Shown: piece after piece, positions 24,161 through 32,668 of the stretch
Layout: each line of letters starts with the position of its first letter
Position numbering within the stretch: position 1 is the stretch's first letter
Assembly (NCBI GenBank): GCA_038049695.1
Contig: CP142453.1
Coordinates: 112,192,501-112,256,500, forward strand
Origin: Cinnamomum chago
Taxonomy: Eukaryota > Streptophyta > Magnoliopsida > Laurales > Lauraceae
Reading direction: 5' to 3'
DNA: 64,000 nucleotides
Translations under genes and position numbers: made by a program
The notes under the pieces: generated by a model
Told to the model about the DNA's origin: nothing
Databases searched by the model: none
Seen by the model: only the letters and a program-made list of their open reading frames with translations

Positions 24161-27100
24161 ATGTCAGGAGGAGGAGACAAGAAGATTGATACCACCTCTC
24201 CGTATTTCCTTGGATCACAAGATAATCCTGGTAATACAATTACACACGTTCAACTGCGTGGAGAGAATTATGAAGAGTGGAGTAGGTCCATTCGATTGGC
24301 GCTTAGGGCACGCCGGAAATTTGGTTTCGTTGATGGGACACACACGAAGCCAACCGCAGCAGAGAAGATGGACGATTGGCTCACGGTTCAATCCATGATA
24401 GTTTCTTGGATTATGCATACAATCGAACCGAGCCTCAAATCTACCATCTCCTATTATGAAGATGCCAAACTTCTTTGGGACGACATCAAGGATCGGTTTT
24501 GCGTGGTCAATGGTCCCCGAATTCAGCAACTGAAGGCGGCCATTGCGGATTGTAAACAAACAAAGACAATGCCTGTCATGATTTACTACGGCAAGTTGAA
24601 GGTGTTGTGGGATGAACTCGGCAGCTATGAACCCATACCAGGCTGCGAGTGTGGAACGTGCAAGTGCAATATTGGCGCAAAGCTCGAGAAGCGTCGAGAG
24701 GAAGAACGCCTTCACCAATTTCTCATGGGTCTTCATGACGACACCTATGGTATGGTAAAGTCGAATCTTTTATCGCATGATCCCCTCCCATCCTTAAACC
24801 GTGCATACCAGACGCTCATCCAAGAGGAACTTGTCCGAAGTGCTTCTCGGCAAACGGAAGCGCGTGACGAAGTGATGAGTTTTGCGGTGCGCACGGAGAC
24901 AAAAGGGAAGGGAAAATCTTACGGAAAGAATAAAGCAAATCTGTATTGCTCTCACTGTCATCAATCGGGTCACGACGACACTAGCTGCTTCCAGTTGGTA
25001 GGGTTCCCTGATTGGTGGGGAGATCGCCCAAGAGGTGCAGGCCGAGGCACGGGCAGAAGTCGTGGAGTCTCTGCACCAGCAGGTGCTTCTGGCCATGGAC
25101 GCGGAGAGGCAGTGCGTGCCAATGTTGCAGTCACTAGTGGTAGCGGACGTGGGACAGCAGCAACATCGACGTCGGGATCGCATATGGGCGAGGCGTCGGG
25201 ACTCCCAAGCTTGTCCGCGGATCAATGGCAATCCTTACTAGACTTACTTGGTAACCAAAAAGGCAACAGTGATCGGATGACTGGTAAGTCCAAGTCTAAT
25301 GCTTTGACATGGATCGTCGATACAGGAGCCTCGAATCATGTCACTGGTGATTTAACATGCCTAATGGAAATACGGGATGTTATGGAGTGCCCTGTAGGAC
25401 TTCCGGACGGACAAAAGGTCGTGGCAACGAAGGAAGGAGTCGCGGTGCTTGATGGCGGAATGAGACTCCCTAATGTTCTTTTTGTGCCGAAATTAAATTG
25501 CAATTTGATTTCTGTGTCTCAATTAATTGATGAAAAACGTTGTTTTATACAATTTACTAATAATGTGTGTGTTATTCAGGACCAAACTTCGAGGATGCTG
25601 ATTGGAGCGGGTGAACGAAGGGATGGACTCTACTACTTTCGGGGTGTTCCACGAGTAAGAGCTTTGAAGCTGGATGGCATGACATCAACGACTTTGTGGC
25701 ACCAACGATTGGGACATCCGTCTGATAAAGTGGTGAAGTTTCTCCCTCATGTTAGTAGTGGTCATATGAAGCAGAATAATGCATGTGATGTATGTCAACG
25801 TGCCAAACAAACTAGGGATAGGTTTCCTGTGAGTGATAGTCGTGCAACTAGAATTTTTGACACAATCCATTGTGATGTATGGGGTCCGTATAGTACTCCC
25901 TCTTCTTGTGGTGCTTCTTATTTTTTGACAATAGTAGATGATTTCTCAAGAGCTGTTTGGGTATATCTTTTATGTGATAAGAAGGAAGTCTCGAAAATGT
26001 TTATGCATTTCTTTGCTATGGTCAGCCGTCAATTTGAGCAGAAAGTTAAACTTGTTAGAAGTGATAACGGGACGGAGTTCAATTGCATGAAAAGTTATTT
26101 AAATGAAAATGGAATTATTTTTCAAACTTCTTGTGTCGGAACACCACAACAAAATGGAAGAGTTGAACGTAAACATAGACATATTTTGAATGTTGCTCGA
26201 GCCTTACGCTTTCAGGGACACTTACCTATTGAGTTTTGGGGGGAGTGTGTGTTGGGTGCGTGCTATCTAATTAATAGAACTCCCTCTTCTATGCTTGACA
26301 ATAAAGCCCCATTTGAAGTTTTGTTTGGCAAACCTCCCTCCTACGAACCCTTACGTGTTTTCGGTTCTTTATGTTATGCTCATAACCAGCGTCACAAAGG
26401 CGATAAATTTGCTAGTAGGGGTAGAAAATGTGTTTTTGTCGGCTACCCCTATGGCAAGAAAGGGTGGAAGCTCTTTGATTTGGATACTCGAGAATTTTTT
26501 GTAAGCAGGGATGTCGTATTTTTTGAGGATGAATTTCCTTTCTCTAACGAAATAGTTGGGGAACGGGAACCCATTAAAATCGTCAATGAAATAGGACACG
26601 ATGACGACTTTGGATTTGAGAATGTTGAGCCACAAGGGCTCGATGCTGATACTGGTGGAAGTGCTGCGCCCTTGGACGTGGACGCAAGGGGTGATGGGTG
26701 TGCTACGGACAGTGGTCATGGGGCTGCTGACTCACCAGCTGTGCATGTGGAGGAGCATCAAACTAACCTTGGTCGAGGTCTGCGAACCAAGAGTAAGTCA
26801 GTTCGCCTTCAAGATTTTGTGACGCACACTATACAAAAGTTGAGTCCCTCCCAGAGTTCGTCTGTGACACAGCATTCCTCAGGTAAACCCTATCCTATTG
26901 CACATTATGTAAATTGTGAGCGTTTTTCTGTGAAACACAAAAATTTTCTTGCAGCAATAACAACAGGGCATGAACCTAAATCTTTCAAGGACGCAGTGAA
27001 AGATGCAGGTTGGCGGGCAGCCATGCAAAAGGAGATCCGTGCCCTTGAAGACAACGGAACATGGGTTATGGAGAAGTTGCCTCATGGTAAACGGGCACTT

Positions 27101-28507
27101 GGTAGTCGTTGGGTGTACAAAATCAAGTACAACTCTGATGGTAGCATTGAGAGACTGAAAGCTCGATTGGTGGTTTATGGAAATCATCAGGTTGCAGGGC
27201 TAGATTATAGTGAAACTTTCGCGCCAGTGGCCAAAATGGTTACGGTACGAGTCTTTCTTGCAGTTGCTACAGCTAAGAATTGGGAGGTTCATCAGATGGA
27301 CGTCCACAATGATTTCCTCCATGGTGATTTACATGAGGAGGTCTATATGAAAGTTCCCCCTGGATTTTCTATTACTCAACCTGATATGGTGTGTCGGCTT
27401 AGGAAGTCGCTATATGGGTTGCGCCAAGCTCCACGATGTTGGTTCGCAAAGTTGGCTGCTGCTTTGAGGAACTACGGCTTCCGACAATCATACTCTGACT
27501 ACTCTTTGTTCACCTTACATAAGGGGCGGGTACAGATCAACGTACTTGTTTATGTTGATGATTTGATTATTTCTGGCAATAATCCCGCTTCCCTTAAAGA
27601 GTTCAAGGTCTATTTGAGTGCATGTTTTCACATGAAGGACCTTGGTGTCCTTAAATATTTTCTTGGGCTTGAAGTAGCTCGGAATCCCGAAGGCATTTTT
27701 TTGTGCCAACGCAAGTATGCCCTCGACATTATCACAGAAACAGGACTCCTTGGCGCCAAACCTGCAGCTTTTCCCTTGGAGCAGAATCATCGATTAGCCT
27801 TAGCCGAAGGTCCTCTGCTAACTGATCCTGAGCCGTATCGACGGTTGATTGGACGTTTGATTTACTTGTCTGTCACGCGCCCGGAGCTTTCGTACTCTGT
27901 CCATATACTATCCCAATTTATGCAGGCGCCTAGACAAGAGCATTGGGAGGCGATGCTTAGAGTGGTACGCTACTTGAAGAGAAATCCCGGCCAGGGCATC
28001 CTCCTCCGATCTGATAGTGACCTTGTTCTATCTGGGTGGTGTGACTCGGATTGGGCAAGTTGCCCTCTCACTCGCCGTTCCCTGACAGGATGGTTTGTTT
28101 TACTTGGCCACTCTCCAATTTCTTGGAAGACAAAGAAACAGCATACGGTCTCTCGCTCGTCTGCCGAAGCGGAGTATCGTTGTATGGCGGCTGCTACTTG
28201 TGAGTTGAAGTGGTTGAAAGGCTTGCTTCTCAGTTTGGGTGTTAACCATCCCAGGGCCATGAACTTGTATTGTGATAGTCAGTCTGCGCTATACATTGCA
28301 CAGAATCCTGTCTTTCATGAACGGACAAAGCACATCGAGATTGACTGTCATTTCATTCGGGACGCTATATCCGAAGGACTCATTAGTCCCTCATATGTTC
28401 CCACTCGAGTGCAACTGGCGGATATATTTACAAAGGCATTGGGCAAAAGTCAATTTGAGTTTCTTCTCAGCCAGTTGGGCATTCGTGATCCCCATGCTCC
28501 AACTTGA
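24161..28507 (+). CDS. Gag-Pol polyprotein of the copia element (1448 aa)
   Basis: One frame with no interruption. The Gag region (about 12-240) has the copia-type gag signature with SPYFLGSQDNPG, followed by a zinc knuckle CSHCHQSGHDDTSC (263-276) and a Gly/Arg-rich linker. Protease: WIVDTGAS with active Asp387. Integrase: zinc motif from WHQRLGH to CDVC (513-545), then the DDE core D572, D635, E669. Reverse transcriptase: first catalytic Asp in QMDV (about 1047) and YVDD (1131-1134). RNase H: about 1290-1420 with CDSDWAS, SSAEAEY and KHIEIDCHF. All catalytic motifs are present, though QMDVHNDFL departs from the common QMDVxNAFL. The stop lies 7 bp before the 3' LTR. Confidence 0.96.
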   Translation: MSGGGDKKIDTTSPYFLGSQDNPGNTITHVQLRGENYEEWSRSIRLALRARRKFGFVDGTHTKPTAAEKMDDWLTVQSMIVSWIMHTIEPSLKSTISYYEDAKLLWDDIKDRFCVVNGPRIQQLKAAIADCKQTKTMPVMIYYGKLKVLWDELGSYEPIPGCECGTCKCNIGAKLEKRREEERLHQFLMGLHDDTYGMVKSNLLSHDPLPSLNRAYQTLIQEELVRSASRQTEARDEVMSFAVRTETKGKGKSYGKNKANLYCSHCHQSGHDDTSCFQLVGFPDWWGDRPRGAGRGTGRSRGVSAPAGASGHGRGEAVRANVAVTSGSGRGTAATSTSGSHMGEASGLPSLSADQWQSLLDLLGNQKGNSDRMTGKSKSNALTWIVDTGASNHVTGDLTCLMEIRDVMECPVGLPDGQKVVATKEGVAVLDGGMRLPNVLFVPKLNCNLISVSQLIDEKRCFIQFTNNVCVIQDQTSRMLIGAGERRDGLYYFRGVPRVRALKLDGMTSTTLWHQRLGHPSDKVVKFLPHVSSGHMKQNNACDVCQRAKQTRDRFPVSDSRATRIFDTIHCDVWGPYSTPSSCGASYFLTIVDDFSRAVWVYLLCDKKEVSKMFMHFFAMVSRQFEQKVKLVRSDNGTEFNCMKSYLNENGIIFQTSCVGTPQQNGRVERKHRHILNVARALRFQGHLPIEFWGECVLGACYLINRTPSSMLDNKAPFEVLFGKPPSYEPLRVFGSLCYAHNQRHKGDKFASRGRKCVFVGYPYGKKGWKLFDLDTREFFVSRDVVFFEDEFPFSNEIVGEREPIKIVNEIGHDDDFGFENVEPQGLDADTGGSAAPLDVDARGDGCATDSGHGAADSPAVHVEEHQTNLGRGLRTKSKSVRLQDFVTHTIQKLSPSQSSSVTQHSSGKPYPIAHYVNCERFSVKHKNFLAAITTGHEPKSFKDAVKDAGWRAAMQKEIRALEDNGTWVMEKLPHGKRALGSRWVYKIKYNSDGSIERLKARLVVYGNHQVAGLDYSETFAPVAKMVTVRVFLAVATAKNWEVHQMDVHNDFLHGDLHEEVYMKVPPGFSITQPDMVCRLRKSLYGLRQAPRCWFAKLAAALRNYGFRQSYSDYSLFTLHKGRVQINVLVYVDDLIISGNNPASLKEFKVYLSACFHMKDLGVLKYFLGLEVARNPEGIFLCQRKYALDIITETGLLGAKPAAFPLEQNHRLALAEGPLLTDPEPYRRLIGRLIYLSVTRPELSYSVHILSQFMQAPRQEHWEAMLRVVRYLKRNPGQGILLRSDSDLVLSGWCDSDWASCPLTRRSLTGWFVLLGHSPISWKTKKQHTVSRSSAEAEYRCMAAATCELKWLKGLLLSLGVNHPRAMNLYCDSQSALYIAQNPVFHERTKHIEIDCHFIRDAISEGLISPSYVPTRVQLADIFTKALGKSQFEFLLSQLGIRDPHAPT

Positions 28508-28514
28508 GGGAGGG
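28505..28514 (+). promoter_or_regulatory. Polypurine tract
   Basis: TGAGGGAGGG immediately precedes the 3' LTR and primes plus-strand DNA synthesis in LTR elements. Its TGA is also the stop codon of Gag-Pol. Confidence 0.85.
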
Positions 28515-28718
28515 TATTGGGCTTTATAGTATTGGGCCTTATAGTTATATATAGCCCATGTAATTAGGCCTAGCATGTTATTAGGAATGGTTGGCCGTGT
28601 ATATAGGTTCCTAGTTATATCAGGAATGTTTTGGTGTTTACTTGTTGATCAAGTTTAGTCTGTATATAAATACCTTGATATTAATGAGAATAGGTCAAGC
28701 TTTCTTCATAAATCTACA
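28515..28718 (+). repeat. 3' LTR (204 bp)
   Basis: Identical to the 5' LTR by eye. Its TATA box (about 28663-28672) points toward the displaced P450 C-terminal segment, so outward transcription into that segment is possible. Confidence 0.95.
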
Positions 28719-28723
28719 GACGG

Positions 28724-28884
28724 TTATGCTCTTGGCCAGGTTACTTCAGGGATTCACATGGTCTGTGCCGGAGGGTGAGTCGATGATCGACCTGACCGAG
28801 TCTACTCATGATCTCTTCTTGGCTAAGCCTTTGTGTGCAAATGCATCGCCACGCCTGCCAACTCATCTGTATCCCAAAATCTAA
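28724..28884 (+). CDS. CYP79: CYP79-type P450 exon 2, displaced 3' part
   Basis: After the second GACGG (28719-28723) the frame resumes: the single base left at 23902 plus TT restores a valine codon, then [17 protein letters not shown] and about 35 further residues to a stop at 28882-28884. This is the L-helix and C-terminal sheet of the P450, with the PPG/EPEG-like turn before the final strands. It cannot be translated as part of the P450 without removal of the element. Confidence 0.9.
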
Positions 28885-29838
28885 GCCACATATATATATA
28901 TATATATAGAGCAAACCTCATATTATATTATTTAAGACTTGAAGATTTCGTTTACCTATAAGTTAGCAAGGATTTGAAGATTTCGTTATATAAATTAATA
29001 CATTTCTCTTGTGATTCACTGATTCTAGATATATGTCATTGACGGTTTTGAAAAGGGAAGGGAGATGAGCTGAGCTTGTTTTTCAGTCTCAACCTGTTTT
29101 ATTTGGTGTAGCAAACCATAAGATGACACAAGGGGGTGTGCATTTCTCAATGTTAGCTTTTTTTTTTTTTTTCCTTTCATGTTTGTCCTTAATAAAGTCA
29201 ATGAAAACTGAACCTTGAACCAAACACTCTCTCTCTCTGTGTGTGTGTGTGGACATATTTCCAAGCAACCGATCCCACTTATAACTTATAAGTAATTCAA
29301 AGTGGCTCAAGGTGAAGCTAAAGCTATGCTGTTCCATCTTGGCCGTCAAATTGTACTGTAAACAAGTTGGTCGTTACTAATCTGTCCAAGTCATCTCCTT
29401 CCAATTCTTTTATCCTCATTGCCCTGGCAATATATATTGTCTCTCAGTGTCAATTGCAATCCTTTCTGCTTCCATTCTCACAGAAGATGTAATAAGTATC
29501 CTAGCTTGGATATAAGGAGACAACATGAAACATGCTATCAGGTTGATCCACCCTTCATTTTTGAATAAGAAAAGAAAAAAAAAAAAAAAGAATTTAACTT
29601 CACACTGCAATCTCCTTGCTGAAGGGTTTCATGGACTAACTTGAAGGGCTTGTTTTATTACCGGAACCCCTAAGATTTTTCAGGCACGGCATGATGATAG
29701 CACTAAATTGAACCTCACCAAGAACTAAGATCCTAGATGTTGCGCCACAAAATTTGGATTCTGGCATGATAGGGCCGTACAACTTGGTTTGCTTCCCATG
29801 TATTGTGTTTGAACCCTCTTATTTTGTTATCAAAAAGT
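28885..29838. other. 3' flank of the P450 and spacer
   Basis: A TA microsatellite (about 28890-28909) follows the stop codon. The rest is AT-rich spacer with T and A homopolymers and no recognisable gene. Confidence 0.5.
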
Positions 29839-29965
29839 CTACTTGGACAAACTTTTTGGCCAGAATTTTGGCCAACCCCCATGGTTTGCATTGAATATCA
29901 CTATGATATTCAATGCAAACCATGGGGGTTGGCCAAAATTCTGGCCAAAAAGTTTGTCCATGTAG
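29839..29965. repeat. Near-perfect hairpin, 62-nt arms and 3-nt loop
   Basis: 29839-29900 is the reverse complement of 29904-29965 with a single mismatch near the outer end; the loop is CTA. The arms run from CTACTTGGACAAAC inward to TTGAATATCA. Such a foldback could be a young MITE-like element without visible target duplication, or a source of small RNAs. Transcription is not shown. Confidence 0.9.
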
Positions 29966-32200
29966 CATTACTCTTTTGTTATTGTGCATTTATGTTTGTT
30001 TCGTGAGTACCACCTGAGAAATTAATTATATTAAATCAAAGACCTCAGGGATACCTGATGGTCGAAGAAAAAAAACATAGGAGGAGAAGTAAAGACCGGC
30101 GTTAGAACATAACCGATGACTAGTTTTTTCTTATCTCAAAGTTGTTTGGAAACAAGGGGCAGAAAAGAAAAAAAATAAAAAAAGGAAAGGAACGGTCAAT
30201 TTTTTTCCACGTGTCTCAAATCAGTATGTACAGGCAGCTGTAGAGATGAAAGGTGGCTGAAGTGACAATTTACTTTCATTTAATCTCCTCTATACGGCCT
30301 TGCTATAAGAGTATCCTTTGGTTTTACACTTTTTCGTCTTTATCCAGCTTTCCTTTGATTTGAGAGCTTACTCTACCCTACCCCTCCCCACAAACAGATA
30401 GGCCCAAGGGACATCTCTTACCGTGAAATTGGGTTTAGTATATGTGTCCTGCTTGATCATTGAATTCCAAATAGTGTAAGGTGTTGACTACAAAATTTGA
30501 TTATATATTCTCGGAGTGGATGCATACTCCTGTGTTTTTCATACAAGCCCACCATCGATATTTGCATTCGGGTCAAGCCAACCCTGGTAGGTTTTTCTGT
30601 TTTTTACCCTATTCTATTTTTTTACCACTCTTTTCACTCACTCTATATACTCACTTTATGGGCTTCTCTTCTCCCTTTATGAACTATCCTTCCCACTATA
30701 TATGTGGGCTTTCAATTTCCACTTGTGTGCGTTGTCCTAGGTCCCAACTCTCATGCCTGGGTTATCAAAAAAAAGAAAACATTAAACATGACTTTAGCGC
30801 TTCCATTTTTTTTCCTCTCCTAATTTCTTTTCTTTCTTGTAGGAAAAACTTGCAAGGTCCCCAGGTGAAGAAAAGTAAGGACATGAATTATTTCTCTCTA
30901 GTAAATGAATCAATTTCCTCGGATTGAATCTAGTATTTTTTTTCAAAAGGAAAAATTGTCTTCTTTACTAATAATTGCAAAAAGTAGCATAAAAAAATTT
31001 CTTATTAAAGGGGATGGCTAAATACCCTTTTCTCTACTAAAATTGATATTTAGGAATTTAGTAATTGCTTTTTTATTATTAAAATGTTTAACACATTTTT
31101 CTCCTATCTAATTCTCTCTTTTCAAATCTAATAATATGCTTTAGAAAATAGCTAGAAGAGAAAAGTGGTGATTCCTCTTGGAAAATCCTCTATTCTATTT
31201 ATCTCCTCATTTCTCCATGAAATGGAGATCCTCTGCCTATCAATTCAAAAGGGGCCTTCAGTTTTCATTTTTATACTTGTAACCTTCTTCTACGGAATGT
31301 AAGGTATTTCTAGTCAATCATATGTTTATTGAAAAATATATAATATAACTACCCTCTTTTAATGTTGGGGGAGAATTTTTCCTATAGTAAAATCATATCC
31401 CTAAGAAGTGAACATGCAAGATTAATGGTTAAATCTAGAAATTCAAGCTATTTATTTTGGAGCCCCCTATGAGACGGTTATGATTAATCATCAAATAAAG
31501 TTAATTTTTGGCTATATAAAACCTGATAAACAGTCCTTCATGTCCAACCATTGACCACACATTTACAGACTCAAAGCGGGACTCAGATAAAGGGCCGGGC
31601 TACAATTTTGACCCAAGCAATTGAACTTGATCGTTTCCTATTACTGATAAGGAAGCTTTTTAAGGAAGCCAACAGACCAACTTGGCTTTCATCCCTGCTT
31701 GGGTCAGCTAGGTTAGACTGGTAGATGGGGTAATCTACATCTTCACTTTACACCCTTCACTATTAACCTCCTTTTCTTTTGGAAGAGGATCGCCCCTCCC
31801 CTCCTCGTTTGGTCCAAACATGATTGTGCCACATGGGAAGTAAAAAAATTTTTCTGTTGTGCCACATGGCAAGTAATTTTTTTTTTTCTTTTAAGTGGAG
31901 GATACTATTGCCTCATTGGCAAGGAAGTAGCATTTGTGCCAGCCTATGACACCAGGAATGGACCCAAGTTGGTCGTACAAGGGTGAGATGCTTTGCCAGT
32001 ACTGAGCTGTTAAAGGATAGGCCACTGGTCACCTCTTAAAACACTCCTTCATAAAACACCTTACGATGGACTCTAGGAAATTAGTTGCCAAATTCATATT
32101 CTATACTCGGTAGAAATTTCAATTTGAGAAAAATCTGCAACCCGTCTGACATAAAATAAAAAAAATAAAGTCAGAAGTCAGAACCCCCCAACCAGCTCTC
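29966..32200. other. Spacer
   Basis: AT-rich with many A and T runs. Open frames near 30481-30927 show no known domain and look like chance. Confidence 0.5.
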
Positions 32201-32239
32201 ACAAGAGAAAATGATCTAGTGGGTAGAAAACATATAGCT

Positions 32240-32668
32240 ACTATCATCATCTATGTAATCTAATTTCTATGGAAGGCAAGGAATATAGATACCTTTGAAG
32301 ATAAGAAGATTCCCCCTTCTTCTATCCAACAGCTACTCTAGGAATTCCTCTCCTTCTCTCTAGGGAATCTTTCCAAGCCTTTCAGCAGCAACCAACTTAG
32401 TTCAATTCTTCTCTTCCTCAGAATCCGAGCTGGGTGATTCAAATTTTTGGATTTCCTCAGTAGCTGTCCGCCAGCCCTTTCCAGCGACTCTTTTTTCTCC
32501 AGCCTCTAGGCTTGATCATCCTCCCAGCTATGTGTTCCTCTTTTCCTTTTGATCTGTCTTTTAGCTTTGAGCTATCTTTTGGGGGTCTCATTTTGACCCA
32601 TGTAAATTTCCTCCTCTTGTCTCTGTTTTTCTTTTTTTGTCAATACAATTATCCTTAAAAAAGAAAAA
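32240..32668 (+). mobile_element. 3' relic of a LINE (non-LTR) retrotransposon
   Basis: Translation with stops gives FLWKARNIDTFEDKK followed by an SSIQQLL-type stretch, which resembles the segment between the zf-RVT and RNase H regions of plant L1-type proteins. A non-coding tail follows, ending in TTTGTCAATACAATTATCC and an A-rich run at 32658-32668. No target duplication could be fixed. Heavily decayed and 5'-truncated. Confidence 0.45.

Larger units (their letters stand above)
23903..28718 (+). mobile_element. Complete Ty1-copia LTR retrotransposon inside the CYP79 exon
   Basis: 4816 bp with two 204-bp LTRs (23903-24106 and 28515-28718) that I find identical base for base, a primer-binding site, one intact Gag-Pol frame and a polypurine tract. 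LTR ends are TA...CA rather than TG...CA. Identical LTRs mean a very recent insertion, and the element has every part needed for its own transposition. It lies in the same orientation as the P450. Confidence 0.97.
23898..28723. other. 5-bp target-site duplication GACGG of the P450 copia insertion
   Basis: GACGG occurs at 23898-23902 and 28719-28723, directly flanking the two LTRs. A 5-bp duplication is the rule for Ty1-copia integrase, and it proves an insertion into a formerly continuous exon. Confidence 0.95.
21324..28884 (+). pseudogene. CYP79: CYP79-family cytochrome P450, disrupted by a copia insertion in exon 2
   Basis: Two-exon P450: exon 1 at 21324-22373, intron 22374-23430 (GT-AG, phase 0), exon 2 at 23431-23902 continuing at 28724-28884 past a copia element. 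The uninterrupted frame would be about 560 residues, normal for CYP79. Family marks are the I-helix DNPSNAVEW (about 358-366, in place of the usual AGxDT), the K-helix EAFR (412-415), FNPERH (465-470, His where most P450s have Phe) and heme loop [11 protein letters not shown] with Cys497. CYP79 enzymes are ER-bound and convert an amino acid to its aldoxime, the first step to cyanogenic glucosides or volatile oximes/nitriles; the substrate cannot be told. Apart from the insertion no stop or frameshift is seen. Transcription into the LTR would give a product of about 524 residues lacking the native last 52. No pathway partner gene lies nearby. Confidence 0.9.

Noticed and set aside
30481..30927. 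148-codon open frame in spacer
   Set aside because: No domain, low-complexity hydrophobic composition and several overlapping frames of similar length; best explained by chance in AT-rich DNA.
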